Source: DASUFP01 sp036274495 | GTDB lineage: Bacteria; Bacteroidota; Bacteroidia; AKYH767-A; OLB10 | Reading direction: 5' to 3' | Length of the DNA stretch: 64,000 bases | Assembly (NCBI GenBank): GCA_036274495.1 | Contig: DASUFP010000080.1 | Location: 1-64,000, forward strand | Shown: in pieces, positions 8,366 through 17,408 of the stretch | How positions within the stretch are numbered: position 1 is the first letter of the stretch | Layout: each line of letters opens with the position of its first letter | Made by a program: the position numbers and the translations under genes | The notes under the pieces: model-generated | Databases searched by the model: none | What the model was told of the DNA's origin: nothing | The model's input: only the letters and a program-made list of their open reading frames with translations

Positions 8366-8373
8366 TACTTTTG
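8366..8373 (+). promoter_or_regulatory. -7 promoter box of the superoxide dismutase gene
   Basis: TACTTTTG is an exact match to TAnnTTTG and lies 41 bp before the sod ATG. No TTG was seen at the normal -33 distance. Confidence 0.5.
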
Positions 8374-8413
8374 AAGTCTAATCACCAATTGTTTCACTTA
8401 AATTATTTTTATC

Positions 8414-9013
8414 ATGGCCTTTGAACTTCCCTCTCTTCCCTATGCTTTTGACGCTCTGGAACCTCACATTGATGCCAGAACCATGGAAATCCACCATGGA
8501 AAGCACCATCAGGCATATGTAACCAACTTAAACAATGCAACAGCGGGCACCGAAGCTGAAAAATTAACGATAGAAGAAATTTGCAAAAATATCAGCAAGT
8601 TTTCCGCTGCCGTCAGAAATAACGGAGGCGGCCATTACAACCACTCTCTCTTCTGGACAATTATGGGTCCAAAGGCAGGCGGAGCACCATCAGGCAAATT
8701 AGCTGAAGCCATTAATGGCTCCTTCGGGAGTTTTGAGGAATTTAAAACAAAGTTTGCAGCAGCAGGAGCTACGCGTTTCGGCTCAGGCTGGGCCTGGCTG
8801 GTTCTTACAGCTAACGGTAAACTGGAAGTTTGTTCTACTCCCAACCAGGACAATCCACTGATGGATATTGCGGAAGTAAAAGGGCAGCCACTTTTAGGAA
8901 TGGATGTTTGGGAGCATGCCTATTATCTTCATTATCAGAACCGTCGCCCTGACTACATTACAGCCTTCTGGAACGTAGTCAATTGGGATGCAGTAGCCAA
9001 AAGGCTTGGATAA
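8414..9013 (+). CDS. sod: superoxide dismutase (Fe/Mn type)
   Basis: 199 residues, full length for the family. It turns superoxide into O2 and H2O2 in the cytoplasm. Metal ligands are visible: His27 in MEIHHGKHH, the His of HYNHSLFW, and the Asp and His of DVWEHAYY. The Gly-rich GGGHYNHSLFW and a Gln in the NQDNP segment are the pattern seen in Mn-using or cambialistic enzymes and not in strict Fe enzymes such as E. coli SodB. No signal peptide is present. The gene has its own promoter box and a strong terminator, so it is monocistronic. Confidence 0.96.
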   Translation: MAFELPSLPYAFDALEPHIDARTMEIHHGKHHQAYVTNLNNATAGTEAEKLTIEEICKNISKFSAAVRNNGGGHYNHSLFWTIMGPKAGGAPSGKLAEAINGSFGSFEEFKTKFAAAGATRFGSGWAWLVLTANGKLEVCSTPNQDNPLMDIAEVKGQPLLGMDVWEHAYYLHYQNRRPDYITAFWNVVNWDAVAKRLG

Positions 9014-9037
9014 ATTCCACCGGAATTCAAAAGTTTC

Positions 9038-9068
9038 AAGGCCGCCAGGGATTCCGGGCGGCCTTTTT
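9038..9068 (+). terminator. intrinsic terminator after superoxide dismutase
   Basis: Perfect 9-bp stem AAGGCCGCC (9038-9046) / GGCGGCCTT (9057-9065) with a ten-base loop, followed by more T residues. It lies 25 bp after the sod stop codon. Confidence 0.85.
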
Positions 9069-9159
9069 GCTGATAAAAATGTTCAAACTTTGAATTCGTT
9101 CTCCCCGGAGACCGGCAATATTCGGCTGATTTTTGCATTTAGGATTAAATAACGTTTCA

Positions 9160-11646
9160 ATGAGGTTTTTGAAGAGGGTATTGATTTGGCTGTTGATTGG
9201 TTTTGTGTCGCTGATGCTGATTTTGGTAATTGCGGCAACTTTCTTCGACAAAGAAATTAAGTCCGCAGTTATCAGCACGCTTAACAGCAGACTTAAAACA
9301 GAAGTCAAAACAGGCGATGTTGACTTTTCGCTGATACGTCATTTTCCATACGCCGCGGTGGTTTTTACCGATGTAACCGTTTTGGAAAAACAGCCTTTTA
9401 TAACAACCGGTACAGTTTTAACTGCGGCTAAACTTTCGCTTTTATTTAATATTTGGGATGTGCTGTCAGGCAAGTACAATCTCAAAAAACTTGTAGTTTC
9501 TTCCGGTACATTGAATTTGCAGATTGCTTCCGACGGAACAAAGAATTATGACATTTGGAAAGGTAGTTCCGGCGGGGGAACAATGCAGCTTGAGCTGGAA
9601 AGTGTAGAGGTGGAAAAGATGCGGGTGTTGTATTATTCAGTTGCCGATGAAACAGACATGGATTTTTTTGCTGAGAACGGAACGTTGTCGGGAAATTTTA
9701 CAGGTGATAAATTTACCATTCAAACCATTGCTGAATTAAAAGATGCCGGATTTAAATCGGGAGGTGTCCGGTATATAAATGATAAAGAGATAAAGCTTAA
9801 ATTATTTATGGATGCCGACCGGTCAGGCGGAATATATGTGATTCGTGATGCAAATGTAAAGCTGCATGAATTCGATTTGGATGTTAAAGGAACTATAAAG
9901 GACAACGCCGATGGAAATTATTTTGATCTGGATCTGAATTCACCGGGCTCAAGCCTCCGGGCCGTTTTTGCTTTGCTGCCAGGTGATTTTACAAAACGGA
10001 TCGACGACTTTGAATACAGCGGGAATGTAAATTTTCATTGTTCTGTCAAAGGTCCTTCGAAAGATCCGCTGGTTATCGCAACGTTTAATGCTGCCAATTC
10101 GGGACTCACTCCCAGAGGCAGTAATTATCATTTAAGCAACATGCGTTTCAATGGTTCTTTTACAAACCAAAAAAGCAAATCCAACCCTGTTACCTTGCTT
10201 CAGATAGGCCGGTTAACCGGCAAACTTGAAGGAAGACCAATCACTGCGGAATTCGAAATAGAAAACTTCAGACATCCTCATTTGCGGATCAAGGCCACTC
10301 TTGATGCAAGTCTCGAAGTAGTGAGCCGGTTTTACATTCCTGACACACTTCAATATATGAAAGGTCAGGCGAAGCTTAACGCTTCATTCAGCGGGACACC
10401 CGGTATATCATCATCATATGTTTCATCAGGAACCCTTCAGTTAACCGATGTTGGATTTAAGATTAAAGGCCGGCCGCTTGAATACCGGAAGTGCAATGGT
10501 ACACTCAGGCTGCAGGGAGGAGATGTTATAGCTGACGGCATTACCATGATGGCAGGAGCCTCTGATCTCAGATTATCCGGTACAATAACGGATCTTGCCG
10601 GATACCTGGCCGGCAGTAAAGATCCGTTGATTGTCAGAGCAACTCTCGCTTCAACCTATTTGAATCTGGACGAACTGATGGCAAAAGATCAGGCTTTGGG
10701 CAATGGTGCCGATACCTCTTATCGTTTTAAACTGACAGGTTTTGTGAATTTTGCTCTTGGAGTAAAAATAGATTCTTTGAAATTCAGAAAGTTTACTGCT
10801 TCATCCATTCAGGGAGAAATACAGTTACGCGACAAAACGCTGGCCACACGCGAACTTGATATGAATACCTCTGACGGGAAAATACGACTCAAAGGAATGA
10901 TTGACGGAAGGAAAGCGGACAGTCTGAAAATAGATTATGATGCGCTTATCACCAACATGAATATAAATCGCCTGTTTTATGAAATGGGCAATTTCGGTCA
11001 AACGGTTATTGTAGATAAAAACCTGAAAGGTCGTATCAACGCCCAAGTGTTATTCAGAAGTACATGGGACAACCGCCTGCAGGTAAATCCCAAAACAATT
11101 ATCGCGAAAAGTGATCTTACAGTTATTGATGGCGAACTGATAAATTTTGAACCGATGCTGGCATTATCCCGCTATCTGAAGGGTACTGATTTAAAGGACA
11201 TCCGGTTCTCCACATTAACAAATACCATTGACATTAAAAATGAAACCATCATAATACCGCAGATGGAAATCCACAGTTCGGCACTTGACCTTACCTTAAG
11301 CGGAACCCATGGATTTGACAATAAAGTTGACTACAAACTGCAGCTCTATCTTTCACAACTGATGGGTCGAAAAGTCCGCCAGCTGAACACCGAATTTGGT
11401 ACAATTGAAGAAGATGGCTATGGCCGATCAAGGATATTTATGACTGTAAAGGGGACGGCTTCCAATCCTATATTTTCGATGGACAGAAAGAGCGTGGAGG
11501 ACAAGATTACCAGTGAAATAAAGAAGGAGGCCAAATCATTTAAGGAAACACTGAAACAGGAATTTGGCAGGAATAAACTGGACACTATTCCTCCGGTAAA
11601 AGAGAAAAAGAAGCAGGAAGAGCTTCAGATCGAATTTGATGAATGA
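9160..11646 (+). CDS. AsmA-like family protein
   Basis: 828 residues from ATG 9160 (a TTG at 9133 is in frame but less likely). One N-terminal membrane helix (about 5-27) is followed by a long, beta-rich periplasmic part with the repeated short strands of AsmA/TamB-like proteins. The C-terminal region (about 600-770) carries the AsmA_2-like segment with LSGTHGFDNKVDY-type wording, and the last 60 residues are charged. Proteins of this family form hydrophobic grooves between inner and outer membranes and are thought to move lipids. It lies alone between sod and a sensor kinase gene. Confidence 0.82.
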   Translation: MRFLKRVLIWLLIGFVSLMLILVIAATFFDKEIKSAVISTLNSRLKTEVKTGDVDFSLIRHFPYAAVVFTDVTVLEKQPFITTGTVLTAAKLSLLFNIWDVLSGKYNLKKLVVSSGTLNLQIASDGTKNYDIWKGSSGGGTMQLELESVEVEKMRVLYYSVADETDMDFFAENGTLSGNFTGDKFTIQTIAELKDAGFKSGGVRYINDKEIKLKLFMDADRSGGIYVIRDANVKLHEFDLDVKGTIKDNADGNYFDLDLNSPGSSLRAVFALLPGDFTKRIDDFEYSGNVNFHCSVKGPSKDPLVIATFNAANSGLTPRGSNYHLSNMRFNGSFTNQKSKSNPVTLLQIGRLTGKLEGRPITAEFEIENFRHPHLRIKATLDASLEVVSRFYIPDTLQYMKGQAKLNASFSGTPGISSSYVSSGTLQLTDVGFKIKGRPLEYRKCNGTLRLQGGDVIADGITMMAGASDLRLSGTITDLAGYLAGSKDPLIVRATLASTYLNLDELMAKDQALGNGADTSYRFKLTGFVNFALGVKIDSLKFRKFTASSIQGEIQLRDKTLATRELDMNTSDGKIRLKGMIDGRKADSLKIDYDALITNMNINRLFYEMGNFGQTVIVDKNLKGRINAQVLFRSTWDNRLQVNPKTIIAKSDLTVIDGELINFEPMLALSRYLKGTDLKDIRFSTLTNTIDIKNETIIIPQMEIHSSALDLTLSGTHGFDNKVDYKLQLYLSQLMGRKVRQLNTEFGTIEEDGYGRSRIFMTVKGTASNPIFSMDRKSVEDKITSEIKKEAKSFKETLKQEFGRNKLDTIPPVKEKKKQEELQIEFDE

Positions 11647-11719
11647 AAATTGCCGGTGGTATTGAAATTTGATGTAATATTGGAGTACATTCTTTAAGTA
11701 GAACTGAAATCACATTTTT

Positions 11720-12871
11720 GTGAATATTTATACCCGAAAACAACGCTGGAAACTTGCTCTTTTAATGGCCGCCATTTGTATTGGTCTGGCTTCGCTTTGG
11801 TACACCAACATTCTGGTAAAAAAGCTGAGTGAGCAGGAGAAAAAGAATGCTGAATTATGGGCGGGTGCCGTTAAACAGCTTTCGGAAGTGAGTGTTGAGG
11901 CGGGAGACGTTAGTTTTGCGCTCGAAGTTCTGCGAAGCAACAACACTATTCCGATGGTGCTTACGGATGCGGAAGGAAATATTAATTCAAGTCGCAACCT
12001 TGATTCCGTTAAGGCACTCAATCCGGCTTATCTGAAAGAACAGGTCGCGCTGATGCGTGAAGAAAATGAGCCGATCACAATTGTTTTTGGAAAAGATGAG
12101 GAACGGAATTATGTTTATTATCGCGAATCTTTGCTGCTCCGGCAACTGAGATATTATCCCTATTTCCAGCTGGGTGTAATTGCTTTGTTTCTGGTAGTGT
12201 CTTACCTCGCATTCAGCACCTCGCGTAAAGCCGAACAAAATCAGGTTTGGGTAGGTATGGCAAAAGAAACAGCTCATCAGTTAGGGACACCGTTATCATC
12301 GCTTATGGCATGGGTTGAATACCTGAAGTCAAAGGGGCAGAACGATCATCTTGCGGAAATAGAAAAGGATATTTCCAGACTCAATACAATTACCGAACGT
12401 TTTTCAAAAATTGGTTCCGCCCCTTCACTGCGGAAAGAAAATGTGATGGAGATGATTTCGAATTCGGTTGGATACATTCGTTCACGCACCAGTGACAGGG
12501 TTCAGTTTTCTCAGAAATGCAATGTAAATCATGAGATATTGGCTCCTCTCAATGTGCCGCTCTTTGAATGGGTGCTGGAAAACCTGTTTAAGAATGCAAT
12601 CGATGCAATGACAGGCGAAGGATCCATAGCCGTGAATGTTACCGATCAGCAGCAGTTTGTATATATTGACATTACCGACTCCGGAAGAGGGATTCCCAAA
12701 TCCAAGTTCAAAACAGTTTTTAAGCCGGGGTACACTTCTAAAAGCAGGGGCTGGGGTCTTGGGTTATCGCTTTCAAAACGTATTGTTGAAGAATACCACG
12801 ACGGCCATATTTTTGTTAAAAGTTCAGAACCCGGAAAAGGAACTACTTTCAGAATAGTTTTGCCTAAATAA
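11720..12871 (+). CDS. membrane sensor histidine kinase
   Basis: 383 residues with a GTG start. Two membrane helices (about 13-32 and 148-165) frame a periplasmic sensing region of about 115 residues. The cytoplasmic kinase has an H-box AKETAHQLGTPLSSL with phospho-accepting His186, an N-box ENLFKNAIDAM, a G1 box DSGRGIP and a G2 box GWGLGLSL. Phe/Tyr-rich F-box positions lie between. All ATP-binding motifs are present. No response regulator gene is adjacent, so this is an orphan kinase in this window. The signal is unknown. Confidence 0.9.
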   Translation: MNIYTRKQRWKLALLMAAICIGLASLWYTNILVKKLSEQEKKNAELWAGAVKQLSEVSVEAGDVSFALEVLRSNNTIPMVLTDAEGNINSSRNLDSVKALNPAYLKEQVALMREENEPITIVFGKDEERNYVYYRESLLLRQLRYYPYFQLGVIALFLVVSYLAFSTSRKAEQNQVWVGMAKETAHQLGTPLSSLMAWVEYLKSKGQNDHLAEIEKDISRLNTITERFSKIGSAPSLRKENVMEMISNSVGYIRSRTSDRVQFSQKCNVNHEILAPLNVPLFEWVLENLFKNAIDAMTGEGSIAVNVTDQQQFVYIDITDSGRGIPKSKFKTVFKPGYTSKSRGWGLGLSLSKRIVEEYHDGHIFVKSSEPGKGTTFRIVLPK

Positions 12872-12971
12872 CACTTCTTGCTTTTGTACCATGTTGCTAA
12901 ATTAGTACGGGGCATCTCATTAATGTTTGTCTTCTTAAGAGTCTGATAATTTTACTTTCCATTCATAAGTC

Positions 12972-14099
12972 GTGTACATTCACATTCCATTTTGCCGCAA
13001 AGCTTGTTCGTATTGTGATTTTCATTTTTCAGTAAATCATGCAAAAATGGATGAAATGGTTGATGCCCTTATTGCCGAAATAAAATTGCGGAAGGATTAT
13101 CTTGCCGACAACAATCGGTTAAAACCTCTTGAAACAATTTATTTTGGTGGAGGTACCCCGTCGTTGCTTAATGAGAAGCAGCTCCACCGCATATTTGATG
13201 CCATTCATTCTGTTTATTCCATCGCAGCAGGAGCTGAAATCACCCTGGAGGCTAACCCGGATGATCTGACAGTTGAAAAGCTGCAGGAACTGAGGAGCAC
13301 ACCTGTCAACAGACTAAGTATAGGTGTGCAATCTTTTTTTGATGATGACCTGAAACTCATGAACCGTGCACATTCTGCTAACGAAGCGGAACAATCTGTT
13401 ATGATGGCGGCTGATGCAGGATTTGACAATATTACCATCGATTTGATTTATGGCTTGCCTGAAATGTCTGCCTCAAAATGGATGGCGAATTTAGAAAGGG
13501 CGTTTAGCTTACCTGTTAAGCATCTAAGCTGTTATTGTTTAACAATTGAAAAGAGAACAGCTTTGGAAAAATTAATCCGCGAGCACCGGGTGTCAGCACC
13601 TGATGAGGAACTGGCCGTTGAACATTTTATGTTGTTAATGGACTCGGCACCCAAAAATGGTTTTGAGCAATATGAGATTAGTAATTTTTCAAAGCCCGGA
13701 TTCCGTTCCAGGCATAACAGCTCCTATTGGTCAGGGCAACCTTATATAGGCATTGGGCCTTCGGCACATTCGTTTAACGGGGTAACCCGGCAATGGAATG
13801 TTGCCTCAAATGGTTCTTATACTAAAGCAATTTTGGAGGGTGTAATCCCTGCGACCATAGAGGAATTAACGCTGCAAAACCGATACAACGAATATGTTAT
13901 GACTCGTTTACGAACCTCAGAAGGTATAAGTGCGGAGCTTATTTCCCGCGAATTCGGTGAAGCGTTTTTATCTGATTTCCTTACGCAACTGGATCCCTGG
14001 CTAAAGTCGGGAGATGTAACAATAGGAAACAGAATGGTAATGCTCACTACCAAGGGTAAGCTTATTGCAGACAGGATTGCTTCCGAATTATTTGTATGA
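12972..14099 (+). CDS. hemW: HemW-like radical SAM haem chaperone
   Basis: 375 residues. The GTG start is forced by an in-frame stop two codons upstream. The radical SAM cluster motif CxxxCxxC is at Cys8, Cys12 and Cys15, followed by the fourth conserved Cys-Asp-Phe context. The YFGGGTPS and EANPDD motifs and the SIGVQSF segment are the family hallmarks. Once annotated as an oxygen-independent coproporphyrinogen III oxidase, this family (HemW) binds haem and delivers it to respiratory enzymes; the sequence alone cannot separate the two, but the CxxxCxxCDF form fits HemW. It ends just before a long hairpin. Confidence 0.9.
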   Translation: MYIHIPFCRKACSYCDFHFSVNHAKMDEMVDALIAEIKLRKDYLADNNRLKPLETIYFGGGTPSLLNEKQLHRIFDAIHSVYSIAAGAEITLEANPDDLTVEKLQELRSTPVNRLSIGVQSFFDDDLKLMNRAHSANEAEQSVMMAADAGFDNITIDLIYGLPEMSASKWMANLERAFSLPVKHLSCYCLTIEKRTALEKLIREHRVSAPDEELAVEHFMLLMDSAPKNGFEQYEISNFSKPGFRSRHNSSYWSGQPYIGIGPSAHSFNGVTRQWNVASNGSYTKAILEGVIPATIEELTLQNRYNEYVMTRLRTSEGISAELISREFGEAFLSDFLTQLDPWLKSGDVTIGNRMVMLTTKGKLIADRIASELFV

Positions 14100-14110
14100 G
14101 TCATAAAAAG

Positions 14111-14150
14111 GCCGCCGGAAAAAACGAAGACGTTGCTTCGATCCGGCGGC
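14111..14150. terminator. terminator hairpin between convergent genes
   Basis: A 9-bp perfect stem GCCGCCGGA (14111-14119) / TCCGGCGGC (14142-14150) encloses a second inverted repeat CGAAG/CTTCG. On the minus strand it is followed by CCTTTTT, good for stopping the lipoprotein gene; on the plus strand a TGCTGTTTTG follows after hemW. Confidence 0.8.
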
Positions 14151-14229
14151 TGCTGTTTTGCGGAACAGTTTAAATAAATCCTCTATATCTTAAAGACGTG
14201 AAATCCGGTCTAAAGGATGCACGTAAAAT

Positions 14230-16032
14230 TTACTGGTCGCGTTTTACTTCAAATGATCCTGAAATAACGGCAGGAAATGCAGACCAAGGAAATGTCGGAC
14301 TGGTGGCAATTGCAATTCCGCTAAACGATCCGGTTACATATCCTCCAACAGATGGGGTTATAACCAAATCGCTTGACCCGGGTGTATCTGAGACTATAGT
14401 TACCGGCGTCCCATTTAAATTAACATTTATTAAAATGGCATTTGTTGAATCCCACGTAAACGTTCCGGGTGAATAGGAGTCAGTATTCATTTTAATTAGA
14501 CCGCTGCTGTTATTTGCCGAATCGATTGCCGAGAATATAATAACACCATGGGTTGTTGCATTTCCGGCCGCCGAACAATTTGTGGCATAATATCCTGAAT
14601 TAAATGTTCCTAATCCTGATATCTGAATACTCAATTGAAAGTTTGTGTTGGCAGGAAATGTTGCATTACATAATGCAAGATCATTCAACGAATCAACATC
14701 ACAATTGGAAGGCGCGTTGATGGTTGCGGAAATCTGCCCATACAATGAATTTTTAAGTGCAGTAAAATTGTAAGTAGTTCCATTCACAAGTGACAATGAA
14801 TATTTGCCTGCATTTACATAAAAATAATCGTAGTTATTGGTTCCCGGTTCTGTGACTACCACCAGGCCTGATTGATTATTTCCATTACAATCTACAAGTT
14901 TACCAAAGGTGTTATTTAAGGGCATGCCCGAACTGAAAATGAGATCCGGAACAGTATACGTCTGTCCGGCGGCTAAAACAGGAATTAACTCATACTGGGT
15001 GTAATTGGAACCATTATTAATGCTGGATTTATATCCATAAACCTGAAACGGATTGTATTGCGCGGGAGCATCGCCCCAGAAATACCCCATATTATCAGTA
15101 ACGTAAGCCTGATATGCGTTACAATAAACGATCGCATTGGCCACCGGTGAATTGTTGCATCCCATCACTCTTCCTTGCAGTGTTGCCAGCGGATAGGGAT
15201 AATCGCAGTTCCACCAGGTAAAATGACTAACGTTAGCCGAATACGTGTTTCCATTACGGGTAGCAGTTCCATCCTCTTTCCACAACGCTGTTTGTGTGTC
15301 GAGATACCAAAGCGGAATAGTAGCAGGCGCTGAACCCATTTCTGCTGAGGTTATTGGAAAAACCAGTTGAGCTGTTACACCCGGAGCAAGGTATACTTTC
15401 TGCCCGGCTGCATCATACAATTCCACATTTATCATTCCATATGAAAACAATATTTTGTCATCACCTGCTGCATCTTTAGCCCTGAGGTCACGGCCCGGAA
15501 CGATAGTTGAAAAATTTGTATCGTCGTGATTAATCAGATTCATTTTCACAGTAATATTTCCTGAAATAACCTGGCCTGATGCGTCTGCAAATGCATTTGA
15601 AGGAAAAACAACAGCGGCGCCATCGGCAGTTGTAACGGTACCGCCGGTATTGGCGGCAATTACCTGGGAATATTCATACTCAATCATAACCGGCTTTACA
15701 TAAGTAACCTCATTTGAAACAGGTTTACATGCATAGAGTTGGTCGGGTTTGCCTGCTTTCTTAAAACTTAGTATCAGTCTTTTGCTGTCCACATTGATAT
15801 TTTCAAACAGGAAAATTCCTAAGGGAGTAGTAACAGTTGACATGCCCTCTACAGTAACAGTGGCGCCAACTACGGGATCTCCTAATACATCGATAAGCGT
15901 TCCGACAATAGTTGTTTTTACTTTTTCGCCGGATGTACTCATTGGCGAAGTGTTGTCTTCGTCTTTATTACAGGCAAACAATAAACAGATGGCTATCAAA
16001 GGAGCCAGCGAATATTTTAAAAAGGGTTTCAT
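14230..16032 (-). CDS. surface lipoprotein with carboxypeptidase-regulatory-like domains
   Basis: 600 residues. The lipobox LLFAC places the lipidated Cys at 21, followed by NKDEDN, an acidic stretch compatible with surface export in Bacteroidota. A carboxypeptidase-regulatory-like (transthyretin fold) domain spans about 40-115 (IVGTLIDVLGDPVVGATV). A ZU5-like or autotransport-like segment follows (about 130-280), and a second regulatory-like repeat begins near 290 (LQGRVMGCNNSPVANAIVYC). The rest is beta-rich and ends without a T9SS domain. Likely a structural or binding protein at the cell surface. A -7-like box AAAAAGTA on the plus strand (16058-16065) could be its promoter. Confidence 0.75.
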   Translation of the reverse strand: MKPFLKYSLAPLIAICLLFACNKDEDNTSPMSTSGEKVKTTIVGTLIDVLGDPVVGATVTVEGMSTVTTPLGIFLFENINVDSKRLILSFKKAGKPDQLYACKPVSNEVTYVKPVMIEYEYSQVIAANTGGTVTTADGAAVVFPSNAFADASGQVISGNITVKMNLINHDDTNFSTIVPGRDLRAKDAAGDDKILFSYGMINVELYDAAGQKVYLAPGVTAQLVFPITSAEMGSAPATIPLWYLDTQTALWKEDGTATRNGNTYSANVSHFTWWNCDYPYPLATLQGRVMGCNNSPVANAIVYCNAYQAYVTDNMGYFWGDAPAQYNPFQVYGYKSSINNGSNYTQYELIPVLAAGQTYTVPDLIFSSGMPLNNTFGKLVDCNGNNQSGLVVVTEPGTNNYDYFYVNAGKYSLSLVNGTTYNFTALKNSLYGQISATINAPSNCDVDSLNDLALCNATFPANTNFQLSIQISGLGTFNSGYYATNCSAAGNATTHGVIIFSAIDSANNSSGLIKMNTDSYSPGTFTWDSTNAILINVNLNGTPVTIVSDTPGSSDLVITPSVGGYVTGSFSGIAIATSPTFPWSAFPAVISGSFEVKRDQ

Positions 16033-16169
16033 AATTAATGGGGTTAGGTTAGTTGATAAAAAGTAAACGTATGAAAAACAATAAATTGAAATCCGGCATC
16101 TGCCGGCTTGTTCGTCATTAAGACGTAAATATGAACGAATTTAGTTGCATTTGATAGTTAAAAAGTTGA

Positions 16170-16201
16170 TTTGCAGCAGATAACAGGAATGTTTACATTT
16201 G
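16170..16201 (+). promoter_or_regulatory. promoter of the cyclase-family gene
   Basis: TTTG (16170-16173), 20 bp, TACATTTG (16194-16201): both boxes match exactly. Transcription should start near 16207, which excludes start codons at 16171 and 16189 and supports ATG 16219. Confidence 0.6.
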
Positions 16202-16218
16202 GATTTCCAATAAACCAT

Positions 16219-16971
16219 ATGAAAGCCATTATCGATTTCGGACAAAGCCAATACTCCGTTAATTTTTCTGAGCCGCTGGATATCTCTATTCCTCTCAGGG
16301 CTACTACCGATAATGTGACGGCGTGGCACGTGAAGCCGCCTCGGATTGAGCCTGTGGTGATGGGCGACTGGGTGGGAGATGTAAATAAAGGTGCTGCTGT
16401 TAATTTCAGGGATGTATATGTTAATCCCCATGGACACGGTACGCACACGGAGTGTGTTGGGCATATCAGTAAGGAGCCTTACACGCTTAATGGCAACATG
16501 AAAAAGTTTATGTTTTTTGCTGAAGTGGTGACGGTTGATCCTGAATATAATGGTGACGACAGGGTTATTAAAACCCATCAGCTTACCTCTGCTGTAAAAC
16601 ATAACGGTGTAGATGCATTAATCATCAGAACGCTGCCAAATAAGATAGAAAAAACTTCACGGCATTACACCGGAACAAATCCGCCATATCTTGATCATGT
16701 TGCTGCAGCATGGATTGTAGGAAGAGGTATCAAACACCTGCTTATAGATCTGCCCTCGGTTGATAAAGAGCACGATGATGGGAAACTGCTTTCGCACCAT
16801 ATTTTTTGGGAATATCCCGGAACCACACGACTTGATTGTTCCATCTCCGAATTAATTTATGTGGATGATTCAATAAAAGATGGGTTGTATTTACTCAACA
16901 TACAAATTACTGCACTCGAAAACGACGCCAGTCCGTCAAAACCTGTTTTGTACGCGTTAACATTAATATGA
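16219..16971 (+). CDS. cyclase-family hydrolase (kynurenine formamidase-like)
   Basis: 250 residues from ATG 16219, the start supported by the upstream promoter. The metal-binding signature of the cyclase/KynB family is present as HGHGTHTECVGH, where the family usually shows HxGTHxDxPxH; here Glu takes the Asp place. A later Asp/His-rich segment and the HHIFWE motif also fit. Family members hydrolyse amides or lactones, with N-formylkynurenine a known substrate of KynB. As other kynurenine genes are in the window, this could be the formamidase, but the unusual HTECVGH form makes that only a possibility. It overlaps the next gene by four bases (ATGA). Confidence 0.8.
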   Translation: MKAIIDFGQSQYSVNFSEPLDISIPLRATTDNVTAWHVKPPRIEPVVMGDWVGDVNKGAAVNFRDVYVNPHGHGTHTECVGHISKEPYTLNGNMKKFMFFAEVVTVDPEYNGDDRVIKTHQLTSAVKHNGVDALIIRTLPNKIEKTSRHYTGTNPPYLDHVAAAWIVGRGIKHLLIDLPSVDKEHDDGKLLSHHIFWEYPGTTRLDCSISELIYVDDSIKDGLYLLNIQITALENDASPSKPVLYALTLI

Positions 16972-17312
16972 ACATTGAATCGCTCCGAGAATATTGTATT
17001 GCAAAAAAGGGGGTCACCGAATCCTTTCCTTTCGATTCTGACACACTTGTTTTTAAAGTGATGGGCAAAATGTTCTGCCTGATAAGTGTGAGTGAGCCCG
17101 ACTGGTTTAATGTAAAATGTGATCCCGAAAAGGCAATTGAATTGCGGGAGCAGTATCCTTGCGTACAGCCCGGCTATCACATGAGCAAAAAAATGTGGAA
17201 TTCGGTATTGATTGACGGAACGGTTGGCGATGATTTGCTGGAAGAATGGATTGATCATTCATATGATCAGGTTGTGGCCGGACTTCCCCGTAAGGTTCGT
17301 GCAGCTATGTGA
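16968..17312 (+). CDS. MmcQ/YjbR family protein
   Basis: 114 residues, the usual size. The opening helix with YCIAKKGVTESFPFD, the strand VFKVMGKMF and the motif W(F)NVKCDPEKA are characteristic of the MmcQ/YjbR (CyaY-like fold) family, sometimes annotated as DNA-binding. The biochemical role is unsettled. It starts inside the stop of the cyclase-family gene (ATGA overlap), so the two are translated together. Confidence 0.88.
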   Translation: MNIESLREYCIAKKGVTESFPFDSDTLVFKVMGKMFCLISVSEPDWFNVKCDPEKAIELREQYPCVQPGYHMSKKMWNSVLIDGTVGDDLLEEWIDHSYDQVVAGLPRKVRAAM

Positions 17313-17353
17313 ATGACACAATTGCAGAAACATCATTGTGGGATGTGAGAAAT

Positions 17354-17384
17354 TTTGACCGGTCAGGCTTCACGATTACCTTTG
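17354..17384 (+). promoter_or_regulatory. promoter of the PD40 protein gene
   Basis: TTTG (17354-17357), exactly 19 bp, TACCTTTG (17377-17384): a perfect fit to the Bacteroidota housekeeping promoter. It fixes the start at ATG 17409 and rules out the in-frame TTG at 17355. Confidence 0.65.
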
Positions 17385-17408
17385 GTTCATACCATATACT
17401 TTTTCAAA

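Noticed and set aside
16141..16602. Minus-strand 153-residue frame
   Set aside because: It lies entirely over the cyclase-family gene, which has a strong promoter and conserved motifs.
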